The notes below the pieces were generated by a model. It was not told where the DNA came from, did no database searches, and worked only from the letters and a program-made list of their open reading frames with translations. Source: Phlegmacium glaucopus (lineage: Eukaryota > Basidiomycota > Agaricomycetes > Agaricales > Cortinariaceae). Taken from it: a DNA stretch of 64,000 nt. This document shows, piece after piece, positions 22,657 through 32,990 of the stretch; the stretch's first letter is position 1, and each line of letters opens with the position of its first letter. The position numbers were made by a program, and so were the translations under genes. The stretch covers positions 1-64,000 of the forward strand of contig MU130371.1 of the NCBI GenBank assembly GCA_015039465.1, given 5' to 3'.

Positions 22657-25345
22657 GGGTTGAGTTCAGCGTCGTGTTGAGCAGGTGGTCGCATAGGGCC
22701 TGGCAGTCAGTTTCGAGCTCCACAGGGTATCCCCAGATGATATCGCTGAACTTGTCCAAGCTGTGCTTCAGAGCCCCGAATTCGAGAATGAATGGTTTGT
22801 ATTTCTCTTCTGTTATTGATGTCCATTTTGACGCAAAGCCTATAGGATGAGCCGTTGTCCTTTCCACTCCGTTTGGCAGGATGGTTGTGAACTTCTGCGT
22901 TAACATCCCCGCAAAGCCGTATTTACAACCATCTGTTGTCACAATAAATGGCGTACCATCGTACTTCGGCCCTTTGAGCACCGGCTCGCTGGTTAGGGCA
23001 ACTTTCAGCTGGAGAAACGCATGATCGTGCTCCCTTTTCCAAAGCCCAGCCAGCAAAAACCCTTTCATAGCACGGGTGTATGCTGCCTTCCCTTTGAGCT
23101 TGGGTAGTTCGAGCTGCCGTGTGAGGTCTGTGAGTGGTTGGGCGATGGACGCATATCCTTTTATAAGAGGCCGGAAGTAGCCCGTTAGACCCAGGAAGGA
23201 CCCTAGGTTTTGTAGGTCTGTTGGTGTTTTCCAGTCCGCAATGGCTGTTAATTTCGTTAGGTCCGGTTTAATCCCATCTGGGCCAACTCGTCCACCAGCA
23301 AATGTCGCCTCAGTCATGAAGAATCGGGACTTGGCTGCTGAGAGGGAAAGGCCTGTTTGGCTTATTCTCTGTAACAGGCGGTACATATTTGCCAGCATAG
23401 TTTCGAAGTTGTCTCCCGCTAACCCGCCATCGTCAACGAATAGCTCGATCAATGTTCCTGTTAGGTCGCCCAGAGCATCTGCTGTCATTTGTGCGAATGT
23501 TGATGGTGCACCCGTAAGGCCAAACGGCATGCGTTTGTATGCGAAGTATCCTCTCCCTTCCACGTAGAAGCAAATATAAGGTTGATCATCTGGTTCTATT
23601 TTGCAGGTGTAGAAGCCATTTGCAAAATCAAAGACCGTCACCCATTGGTGGCTGCTTAGATTTTGCTGCTTCAGCCGGATGTCTCCTTGGGGCATGGGCG
23701 GTACCTTTGTGACTTGGTTCAGCTTGGCGAAGTCTTGGCAGACCCGCCACTTGGTCTGTGCTAGGGGCGCATGTACCTCTGGGTTCTCTTTGTCCTTGGG
23801 TGGTAAGCCCTCAAATGCAGAAGGAAATCCAGCCGCAATGCATTCATCGTTGACACGATGTTTTAGCATTTCCAATGTAAGTCTGTTGCCGTCATGCACT
23901 TTCTTTGCTAATGTGGTTGCTCCACAGCATTTGACATCCTGATGTGCGATAGGCCTGATGATGTCTGCAGCCAGCATTTTGTTGATGACGCCATTGAAGA
24001 ACTCTCTTTGAGGTGGGCTCTGCGGCCGCTGACCAATTTTTGTCCGAAATTGCTTGTCGCGAGGTATGTCCAAGCGGTGGGAAGCTCCCTTCACTGGTGT
24101 GACCTCACTCATTGATAGGGCGAAGCATTCTGCGTGTTTCGATATCATTTCCCGCACCAGGCCTTGTTGTGCTAAGGAGAGATCCTGCCCGATGGTTACT
24201 TCAGCAACAATTGCTGCGACCCGCGCTGGGTTATGAGGATCTGTCTTCCTTGTTAGGAGACTCGGTTCAAACACTTTTGAGATTTCTGGTTGGGCTATGC
24301 CTGGGTGTGTTGGGCTGCTCTCTGCAGCAGCATCAAGAAGCCATATTGACTTCTCACAATCGCTCAGTGGTTTCCCAATTAGCTCTTGTGTGATGACATT
24401 CTGATTCATATTGGTATTAGTCAGGTATGGTTTGTGTACGGGCAGACAGGAGCGTGCAGGACTTCCCTCGAGGGGGATCGCAAATCCCCCTTGAAGTTTG
24501 TGCGTGTTTAATTGGTCTTTGGGTTCTCCCATATCTGGGTGATCTGCTGGTTTGGGCGTTACTCTTCCTATTTCAATATCCAACCGGTTAACTGGTTTGT
24601 TATTAGATGAGTGAGTGACGCGAGGGACTTCCCTCAAGGGGGATACTTCTCTATCCCCCGTTGTGTCTATAATTTGTTTGATGTCAACCGTGAGGTTGGC
24701 CAGGAGGTTCGCTGCGATGCCTTGTGCATTCGCAAATTGGTTGTCTAGGATCACCCAGTTTCCCCCCTGAGGCAGGCGTATGGTATCGTCTGAGTAGTCG
24801 TGCACTGCACTAAACGCCTCCAGCAGAGGTTTCCCGAACAGGATAGCCCAAGCATTGTTACTATTGAACACCTCGAAGACACCTTTGTGTCAGACTGTCT
24901 TCACTGTTACCCAGCCCGTCCACACTCCTTTCGATGCTACCAACCGGCCATCTGCCATGCGAAGGATCTTGGAGGAAGACTTTAGCGCTGATAACCTACC
25001 TTTTGACTGTAGGTACATGATCTCGTCGATGGCATTGACCAGAGCGCCATCATCAAACACGCTGCGAAACCTCACCACCTCACCCTTTGGACCTGCCAGC
25101 TTCACTCCATGCACGAACGGTATGCTTGTTTTCTCTGTCTTTTCTTCCTTTGGGCTGTCAACACCATACAGATCGAAAATGTTCCCATTCTTTTTGCTGT
25201 GGTACGTGGTACATGTATCTGGGATAACCGCTACACTCGCCGGTAAAGCTCCCTCCCCTCTCGTTGGGGTATACAGTTTGCTGACATGCCTTTTCTCATC
25301 CCCAAACAGTGGCTTGTTGTGCTCAGGGACCTTCACTCCCTTCAT
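22616..25345 (-). pseudogene. Protease, reverse transcriptase and RNase H of the Gypsy element
   Basis: The protease region (25,345-24,893) has the FDDGALVNAID active-site block. An in-frame TGA at 24,890-24,892 interrupts the frame, which then continues FEVFNSNNAWAILFGKP. The RT contains KWRVCQDFAKLNQVTKVP, VTVFDFANGFYTCKIEPDD, MPFGLTGAPSTFAQ and the catalytic LFVDDGG variant. The tether and RNase H follow (FIVTTDGCKYGFAGML, later ELETDCQALCDHLL). The frame ends at 22,616 with a one-base frameshift before integrase. Typical Ty3/Gypsy order. Confidence 0.85.
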
Positions 25346-25380
25346 CCTGCATTCCGGGGCCGTCGCTGAAGCCTCCTGCT

Positions 25381-27325
25381 TTACATCGATGGCCCATCCA
25401 CTTTTCCCTGGTTCACGAGCTCCTGGAGGTGTGCCAGATCGTCCACATCGTATGTTTGGACCTCGTCAGACTCTGTAGCAACCATGTTGACGTTAGTGGC
25501 TGCTGCCACTGCTGCCTCCACCCTCTTCCTTATGGTTTGGGCAATGGACCTCCATTTCGTCTCAAGGGCTGGTACTGCTGGTAAGGAACACGGAGCCGGG
25601 TGGTGGGATCGGTGCCCGCAAGTCCAGCACTCGCCTGACGCAACGGGGGCTGAACCAGGAGTGAGAGGGTAAGGCCGGGTTTCGCTCGGTCCTTTCCCGC
25701 TCTGACCATGAGTGTTGTGCCAGACGGTTACTTGGATATTGTAACTCACTAAACCGTCGGGGTTATTTGGCTGGATAGGTAGGGCCTTGTGCAGCATGTC
25801 AGCCAGTCGTTCATGGGCTGGCCTCTCAACAAATGTGCTGAATGGTGTGCGGACTGCTGGTTGGGTGCGCTGTGGTTGGTACTGGGTGACAAAGGGGGTA
25901 CGTCGTTGCTGTGGTGCCAGGTTGATGTTCTGGAATGCTGCCCCGAGTGCTTTCAATGGCGTATTCGGTGATGCGGGCGCATAACGAGCTAAGTCCCTTT
26001 CATCTTCAATCTTTTCCATCAGCTCCTCAAGTGTCACGTCTCGAACAGCGTCTGCAAGCTCTTTCCACATCATCGGCTTCAGCCCAATGAGCTTTACATC
26101 AGAAAAAAATAACCTTGGCCTGGCTGGCTCTGGCTGCCCTGGCCTGCCCTGGCCAGCCCTGAACATCTTTGGCTAGGTTTAAAAATCTGAAAAAATGCTA
26201 ACAAATCACAGAAATATTTATAGCACCCAATTACAAAAAAAGTAAACAATTACATAAGACAGATGCTGAGATATTAAAGATATTAAAATAATTTAATATC
26301 TTTAATATCTCAGCATCTGTCTTATGTAATTGTTTAATTTTTTTGGAATTGGGTGCGATAAATATTTCTGTGATTTGTTAGCATTTTTTCAGATTTTTAA
26401 ACCTAGCCAAAGATGTTCAGGGCTGGCCAGGGCAGGCCAGGGCAGCCAGAGCCAGCCAGGCCAAGGTTATTTTTTTCTGATGTATGAGGGGCCTGGGTAG
26501 CTTCTTACGCGTTGAAGCAACTAGCAGGTTGTTTGTGTCAGGTATGTCAGCGGCCAGCCTCTCAACTCTGTCCGCCCACACAACATGCAAAAACTCTTCC
26601 TCTGCGCCCGTGCTGGCAGCCACCCTTTTTCCCAGGTCGCTCAGCTTCAACACAGTTGCGTCAAGCAATGCCTGCTTCTCTGCCGTTGTCTTCTCTGCCA
26701 TTGGCTTTGGTGGCCACTGGATCTCGAACGCTGTCCTGACCGCAGCAAATGATACCTCGCTCGTGCTCGCAAGGGATGAGAACCATGTGTCTGCTGGGGA
26801 TTTGGTTTTTAAGGAGAGCTGCAAGAACCGAACCTTCTCCGGCTCAGTAAGTCCCGTTTTCATCAGTATTATGCATTCCAGCCAGTTCATGAAGTCCTGC
26901 GGGTCATGGTCTTCAGGTTTTCCAGTGAACAGAGGGCCAGTGATGTCGGCCATATCCACGTTGTCAGAGTAGGGGTTGGGGGATGGGGATGTTGACGCTC
27001 GTGAATTGCTTCGGGTTATTTCCTCCGGTGTCCAGGTAGCTGGGGAAAGGGTGAACTGGGACGACTGTGATGAAGGATCCGTAAGGGTTGATTCTGAGTC
27101 GTCGGAGTCTAGCACTGGGGTGGAGCTACGAGTTGGGGGCAGGTATCTCTCCTGGGTATCACGCTCAATATTTGCTATGGACTGGCGTGGGGCAAGCCGG
27201 GTCCAGGTTTCGGATGTGTGTAGCTGAATTGTGGAGACTGGTAGGAGCACGTTGGCAAGGCTGGTTTCACTGGTATTCTGGTGGTCTGTGTGTCTGATGT
27301 CTGTTGTCTCGTTCAGGTTTATATA
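25381..27325 (-). pseudogene. Gag of the Gypsy element, interrupted by a palindromic MITE
   Basis: Capsid-like segment (ITGPLFTGKPEDHDPQDFMN, then WLECIILMKTGLTEPEKVRF) followed after the insertion by KLIGLKPMMWKELADAV and LEELMEKIEDERDL. The nucleocapsid end carries a CCHC knuckle, CWTCGHRSHHPAPC. The MITE at 26,097-26,482 splits the frame. Removing it with one TA copy brings the two halves in frame directly. The first in-frame ATG is near 26,955; the frame is open further upstream. Pol lies in another frame. Confidence 0.75.
26097..26482. mobile_element. 386-bp near-perfect palindromic MITE (TA target duplication)
   Basis: The left half from CATCAGAAAAAAATAACCTT is matched almost base for base by the complement of the right half; the centre is at about 26,289. 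TA borders both ends (26,095-26,096 and 26,483-26,484). The outer arms carry GGCCTGGC/CCTGGCCTG repeats, the inner arms are AT-rich. No coding capacity. The end CATCAG plus A-run resembles the Plavaka ends (CATCAGGAAAA). Confidence 0.85.
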
Positions 27326-27377
27326 TCTGTTCTCAAATCAATGGATTGCAGGATAAGAATCCTCTGTTGTCACCAGA

Positions 27378-27588
27378 TGGAGTAGTCCAATTGGACTGCT
27401 GACTCGACTCGTGTGGTTGCGTTCAAGGTAGGATGATCCCGTTGCCACCTGCACGCGTGGCTTTGGGTTTGCCGTCGCCGGTTTCGGCCGTGCTGTAGTC
27501 TACTTGATATCTAATCCAGTCGGTAGTCTAATATCTAATCTATATCTAATCTATAATATTATTTGAGGTGCCTGTTTGCACTGCCACA
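27378..27588 (-). repeat. 5' LTR of the Gypsy element
   Basis: 211 bp, TG...CA ends. In element orientation it is followed by TCTGGTGACAACAGAGG, the position of a tRNA primer-binding site. I cannot name the tRNA. Confidence 0.9.
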
Positions 27589-28189
27589 GTGCCACCCACG
27601 CAATGTTCATGAAGGGTGATACCATTCAGATTCCATTTGCTTGGAAAGAGCACCCATTATCTGCCAAAGATCCCCAAGTAAGTCACTCCTCTTCACGTTC
27701 ACATAGAATTGAAATGATAAAATTGCCTATCCTTAGGTTTTCAAGGGGCTTTTCCTGTCGGATTTCGTGCTAGAAGGATTGGCGGCACATTTTAACATGA
27801 CATCGACTGTCTGTCCAGAGCTGCAGGTGGATAGTGAGCCCTGTGGCGCGTTAGCTGTTGCAACAGTTGCGGTATGCCTTATTCATTTTATTTTGCACCA
27901 TCTCATTTTGTTACAGGCTGAATGCGCATTCACATTCTGGGTCACAGGCATCTCTACTGCCGATGATGAGAAACGCAAAGAAGAGGCCAAATTCTCTGAG
28001 GACAACTGGGGGCCGAGCACCCTGAGCTACATTACATTGGTCAGCAATTTGAACACACAGAAATGGGCAAAGATTAAGGATGCTGCACGCGAGCGTATGG
28101 CACCATCAAAATCTTCAATCACCCTTCACCAGGCTCATGTCGATGCACGTGGATCTTTATTTGAGGAGGACAGCGAGCCTGAATCGTAA

Positions 28190-28528
28190 AATACTCCGAT
28201 GCTTGCCACAAGGTCATCACAGCTTAGATACTACTATAGCTATGTAGTTCTCAATTCAATTTTTGACACCACCGCTTTTATTCCCCTGTGTGAGCTGTGA
28301 TATTCAGCATGGTATTTGACCCTCTCTTGCATCACTTACTCGGTTACTGACTTTGAGGCCAAATTGTCTTAACGACTTACCCACTTGAGCCCTCACTTGA
28401 GCTCACTTACATAAGAGACGTTCACTTTCTAAGGCAGCAACCTACTTATCCAAGTGAAATTTGCTTGGGTGCTTCGGTCACTTTCATCACTTTGTCACTT
28501 GTCAAAGTGACCTAAGGGACCAAAGTCA
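28190..28528. other. Right subterminal region of the Plavaka element
   Basis: 3' flank of the partner gene followed by repeated CACTTGAG, CACTTAC and GTCACTT words (28,380-28,520) like those near the left end. No gene. Confidence 0.5.
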
Positions 28529-28714
28529 ATATGTAGTTTTCCTGATGTAGGGCTGCTTGGCAAACATCACATCTTTGCTGTGACCTTGTAAGTATATATT
28601 CTATGAGTACAGCATTTGATAACTTTGTTACATGCATAGAAATTGTACAAGAACTGAGTATTCAGGTGTAGATGTCTCCTGCACACCAATGACAACTCAA
28701 AATGCCTCATGGAC

Positions 28715-31291
28715 TCAGTCTTCATTGACCATGAAGGAAATACTACCGTGGCGCTTCCGCTTCTGCAATTTATCTTTGGAGGGGCTTGGAGACATATCTT
28801 TTTCCTCCACGACGGCATCTAGTAAGTTTAACGCCTGACAAATCCAATTGTTTTCGCAAGCTGTGGTGTGCTTTTTCAAGAAATCTTGAATTTTTTGGGG
28901 CCCACCATCCCAATACTCGTGGCAGCTGTTATCTCGAGTCGCACTATCATCATGATGGATTCAGCTCTGATAATATAGAATTCATTAATTGGCAGACATA
29001 CGTATGACCTTGGGGATCAATTAGACACATGACCTTGTCATGGTCAAACATGCCTGAGAAAAGCATTGAACAAACGAGAAAAAATTAATGAATCAGGAAG
29101 ACGACAAAACTCACCTTGAAGATCACACAAAATAATGTTTTGCTGGGTATAAACTGCTGTAAAATGGGAGAATGCGTGAATGGCCTTGGTAAGGTGATCA
29201 TCTGCCTCTCCAAATTCATCATTCCCAGTAAACTTCTTGATTTTTCCATCAAGTTCGCCGCAGGGTAACAAAGGTGTTGCAATGAAGAGGCTATGTGGCA
29301 AAGAGCGGCTGTGGGATGAAAGACTTGGAACAAGGCTCCCGAGGATAGAGCCTTTAAAGTTGAAATAAAATTCTGAAGAGTCCATGAGTCGCTGATAAAT
29401 TTGATTGAAATAAAGCAGGAATGCCCACTTGGTATTGAGACAATCCCAGATTTGCGAGCATGTTCATCAAATTCACGCTTCAAGGTGTCACCTATGCATA
29501 AAAGGGCATACTCGGCTTGCAAGATGCTCTTGACGGCGCTGTTTTCCATGCGAGTATCAATTGGCTGTGTTAAGACATATTCTTTGCCCATGAATCTTGC
29601 CTTCAAATAAAAAGTTAGCCGTATATTGGAATTAAAAAGATCAAGAAATGTAACAGACATATATTCCTCGTTTCGTAAAACCTTCACCAATATAACCACC
29701 ATCACTGGCTTTCTCCCATTTTGCCGCGATTTGCATTTCCTCTGCAATCTCCGATGTCTCAAACTGTACATCAAGGCCGTCTTTGAGAGTGTAGGTCGCC
29801 TCTGTTCGCAGAAATGAGCAAGTGATCATTTCAATATCACGAGTCCACTTTGGGCATGTAGCTGTAGGTGGCCGAAAGGCGCTCTTCAGGACAACGCATC
29901 CACCGACACGGTGAGGAATATCAGGCACAGAAAAATTAAATGAACTACGAATTGGCTGGCTATTGGAGACTTGAAGCCTTGAGCTAGACGCTGGTATGGC
30001 AGATGTTACCGTGACATCTGTTCTTGGTTTCTTGGTTTTTGATCCTACAGTCGAAGATGCCTTCAAGTTCAAGTTTGTAAGTGCGGAAGATCCTTTGGAG
30101 TGACTTGGAAGACGGTATGATTCAGTGGAATTCTGATAACCATCACGAAACTAAGAGAGTTTCTGTTAGGAAAGAACAGAAATTCACTTTCTCACTTACA
30201 ACTTTGTTCTCAAAAAATGCAAAACATATTTCTATTTTTTTGTCCTTTAACATTGTTTCAGCTGCCAACTTTCCCTTGACAAATTCATGATAAAGTTGTT
30301 CCATAAGAAGGTTTCGATCAAAGTATTCAAGGGACGAGTATTTTTGCTGGGTTTCATGAGCATAGAGGCTGACATTCTCCCTAAAAACCGCTAAGTAGGA
30401 TGCTGTAGAATTTAAGATATTATATTTACCATGTCAATGGGTTAGCATCAGGATGTTGATCCACAAATGGTTTCCGGACCATGCGCAACAGTGTTCCAAG
30501 TGCATCTTCAGTTTCGGTGTCTGGACTGAAGACGTGAACAACTCGGATGGGCTCAATCTAGAAATAAGGTGAATTCGATCAAATACTATCTGAAACACAG
30601 CATAATATACTCACTTTTACCATTTTGCCATGTTCAGGAATTTTCCAAAGTGTTGCGCCAACTTTAATTCCAATACCAACCAGAGTAGCTTCAGCCCTTT
30701 TTGCCTTCCGTTCAGCAACTACACTTTGTGCCTTCCCCAAGTTTTTGAGTCTGTTGAGACCTCCCTCTGCACCACGGGCAGTACTTGGCTTACTCAGTCG
30801 AGGGTCTGAAGCTTTTGCCTGATATCCTTGAGCGGAACTTATGATATCCGAAGCACTATTTGTCAACTCAAGGTTATTACCCATATCCATCATACCCGTT
30901 GTGGTTTGCTCTAGAAAGAGTGACGCAACACCAGGCATCTTCAAAATAGCCATCGGTATATCCTGAGCGTTTTCTATTCACATCTGTCTTTCAATCATCT
31001 TTTAAAAGAAGATAATTTCCTTACTATATGTCTTAATGCACCCGTTGCACAGAGGATGCTTAATCATGTTCGATGTCAGTCCACAACCAACACACTGCGG
31101 TTTATCCTATTCAAGCTGATTTTAAGTTTTAATTGACCAAAAAGGAGACTGGGACATACATTAACAATTGCAATTTCTGGAAGCGACAGTCCAGGTACCC
31201 GTAGAGTGCATTTGCCACAACAGACATTTGAAATGTCATGTTTGTCAGGCAGTAGTGGAAAGTCAATACCGCAATATGAGCACTTTGCCAT
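28715..31291 (-). CDS. Alpha-type (atypical) protein kinase with N-terminal zinc motifs, transposon-borne
   Basis: Ten exons on the minus strand give about 690 residues with every phase consistent: 31160-31291, 31025-31106, 30615-30973, 30430-30557, 30200-30380, 29659-30150, 29442-29600, 29115-29391, 29002-29053, 28715-28925. The N-terminus has two Cys pairs-type zinc motifs (MAKCSYCGIDFPLL with NVCCGKC, then QCVGCGL with LCNGC). A Ser-rich linker and the alpha-kinase domain follow. That domain shows GYIGEGFTKRGIYARFMG, then KREFDEHARKSG, AIHAFSHFTAVYTQQNIILC with DLQG, and CLIDPQGHT. The end, CHEYWDGGPKKIQDFLKKH and a Cys-x(3-7)-Cys stretch, matches the His/Cys tail usual in fungal alpha-kinases. 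No stop or frameshift was found. It lies 163 bp downstream of the integrase gene, same strand, inside shared inverted repeats. Alpha-kinases phosphorylate Ser/Thr; the substrate is unknown. Confidence 0.85.
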
Positions 31292-31454
31292 TTCACCATG
31301 AAGCACTGAATATGGCCGTTAAAAAACAGTAAAGAACTGCCACGTCACAAGCTATCCAGCTAGACCTGAGCCCTCATAGCAGACCTGAACCCAGGCTGAC
31401 CAATTGATGACAACCGAAAAAATCTATTTCTTGTTGAAAGCCAACAATGTACAG
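31292..31454 (-). promoter_or_regulatory. Short interval between integrase and kinase genes with TIR-like words
   Basis: 163 bp. AGACCTGAGCCCT and AGACCTGAACCCAGG (31,364-31,405) resemble the inner part of the terminal inverted repeat, CAGACCTGAGCCCAGCC. They could be internal transposase-binding sites or regulatory elements. No TATA box is clear. Confidence 0.4.
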
Positions 31455-32990
31455 CTAGATTAACAGGAGAAGGGCCTCAAAAATATACCAGGCATTATGT
31501 ATAGTCAACTCAGCAACACCTAAGGTCTTGAATGCAACTTCAGCTTTCTCTGAGAATTCAGAAGACGCAAAAGCGAGGAGGGCATCGCCTCCCATGAACT
31601 TCTTAATTTCAGACACAATAGCAAGTTGGTCATCGTTGAGGGGAAGAAGCTGGTCTGATAGTCCAAAGTTCTGTGGCAAGAAGAATGCATCATTTCGGGA
31701 GCAACCAGAGGGACCAGCTTTTTCGTTATCTTTGCGCATCTTCTGTGCATTTTGCATAGATGTGAAATCCTCTAGAGCAAGCTGCAGGGTTTTTGACCAG
31801 AGCCACTGGCTCAATTGCCTGATAAAAAGAGAATGTATCATTAATATTATTCAACACAAGACTGGACATACGCATGTAGAGGGTCTTCAGGTTTAAAATT
31901 TATTGATGGAGGCCCTTTTTTGTATTCTGCAACAGCATTGTCACCCAAATCAAGGTGCATCCGCAGCCAGGACCGCTCAATTGAGATATTGTGCACGCTG
32001 CAAAGGTAGCAGTGCGCAGCCAGAACAGAAAGGTCGTAATCAGGGTGAAATATCTGGCTGTGTAGAATCAATTTCAGAGGGGTATATTAAGTTTCAAACA
32101 AAAGACCTTTACCGAAGAGTGTTTACAAGCCCATACAGTTGGGTTGTCTCAGAGCCGCAATCAGTAGTAAATTGGAGTGGAAGGCCTGAATTTGAATTCA
32201 GCTACAATAGAAGGCATTTAAAAAAAGCAGTACCTTTGTACCTCTCAACAAGGCAGAGAAAGAGGTAACCAATTATGTCACCCATTCGATTGCTAGGAAC
32301 TACCCAAGCACCAAGCCATCTTGCTGTTGCATCATCGACAACACCCCATATTGGGAAACCTATCTTGTAGAGTTTGTCGTGGCCATCACCCGACCACCTC
32401 TCATGAATTCCAATTGGGGCTTTGGGAACACGGTGAATCCTCTTTGCCCCAGGCTCACGAGCAAGAAACACTTCCACATCGTGAACATGCATAATGCTGG
32501 AAATGTTATCACGTGATAGTTGAATACCTTGGTCATGAGCGATATGGTTTTTAATAGTCGATAGCCCTTGTCGTTTGGAAGGATCTCTGTCGAGCTGCTG
32601 TAAAACAACCTGTTCCTTCTCCTTGTCGGTGAGCTGCTGTAATTTGGACCGAGGCCCATATAATTGAAGCTCATTCCTTCGGCGCTTGATGCAGGAAACA
32701 CTGTTAAAGTAGTCACTCATGAGTTAATAGTCTGAAAAACAATCAATGACCAATGACTTACCTGGCTGAAATCCCATACTCTGCAAGCAGCCTCTGCTTG
32801 ATGCGATCATTGCTGGATATACCCTCTCGATGATATTTTGAAAGGGCTTCAGCAAGGAGGGGATCCTCTGCTGATGCTAAATTGTATTTCAGTCTTCAGA
32901 TCATTATACAGAAATATTTTTCAAGGAGGTATATGTACGGACAGCGGCATGTTTATTTTTACCCATAGGGTTGCGGTTATGGGATGACAT
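31455..32990 (-). CDS. DDE integrase-type transposase, apparently intact
   Basis: Six exons (32939-32990, 32762-32876, 32234-32700, 32113-32185, 31872-32057, 31455-31818) give about 418 residues with consistent phases. The N-terminal part has a helical DNA-binding-like region (EALSKYHREGISS, then SCIKRRRNELQLYGP). The rve-type catalytic core carries the three acidic residues in recognisable blocks: GIHERWSGDGHDKLYKIG with GVVDDATARWLGAWVVPSNR, then FTTDCGSETTQLYG, then CSVHNISIERSWLRMHLD. The C-terminus contains NEKAGPSGCSRNDAFFLP. The protein matches the integrase core proteins widespread in Agaricomycetes. No disabling change is seen. Location between matched inverted repeats suggests that it mobilises the element; this is inferred. 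Confidence 0.85.

Larger units (their letters stand above)
19100..27588 (-). mobile_element. Ty3/Gypsy LTR retrotransposon, recently inserted but inactivated
   Basis: LTRs of 211 bp each at 27,378-27,588 (5' LTR in element orientation) and 19,100-19,310 (3' LTR) begin TGGAGTAGTCC and end CTGCCACA. They differ at only three positions, all transitions. A 4-bp duplication GTGC flanks the element. Internal order on the minus strand is gag, protease, reverse transcriptase, RNase H, integrase. The element sits in an exon of the Plavaka partner gene. Two further insertions (26,097-26,482 in gag and about 20,188-21,697 in integrase) plus a stop and a frameshift inactivate it. Confidence 0.9.
16864..28189 (+). 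pseudogene. Gene of unknown function divergent from the Plavaka transposase, split by two insertions
   Basis: Starts MATLKPRTKRKGASAPG and has short introns (for example GTGAGTCTTG to TTTTCAG near 16,921-16,970). It encodes a Lys/Arg-rich, probably nuclear N-terminus, a helical stretch (SKKDYRALELKRKAIAELED) and an acidic stretch. It is broken at 17,566 by a 471-bp insert. It continues at about 18,080 with KSRHVAKPKKKRGDE and around 19,020 with WYEWRGNIGCAVLLFVNKYM, and is broken again at 19,100 by the Gypsy element. After the Gypsy element, at 27,589, it resumes in frame (AMFMKGDTIQIPFAWKEHPL), then EDNWGPSTLSYITLV, ending at TAA 28,187-28,189. Removing one GTGC duplicate restores the frame at the second break. 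Similar hypothetical proteins are common in mushrooms; function unknown. Confidence 0.6.
11364..28547. mobile_element. Plavaka-family DNA transposon with later insertions
   Basis: A 19-bp perfect inverted repeat, CATCAGGAAAACTACATAT, lies at 11,364-11,382 and in complement at 28,529-28,547. A TA dinucleotide flanks each end, giving a likely TA target duplication. Inside are, on the minus strand, a small accessory gene and a Plavaka-type transposase, and on the plus strand a divergent gene of unknown function. The span is 17.2 kb only because it contains a 627-bp MITE, a 471-bp solo-LTR-like insert and an 8.5-kb Gypsy element. The uninterrupted element would be about 7.6 kb. Repeated CACTTGAG/AAGTCACTT words fill both subterminal regions. 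Confidence 0.75.
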
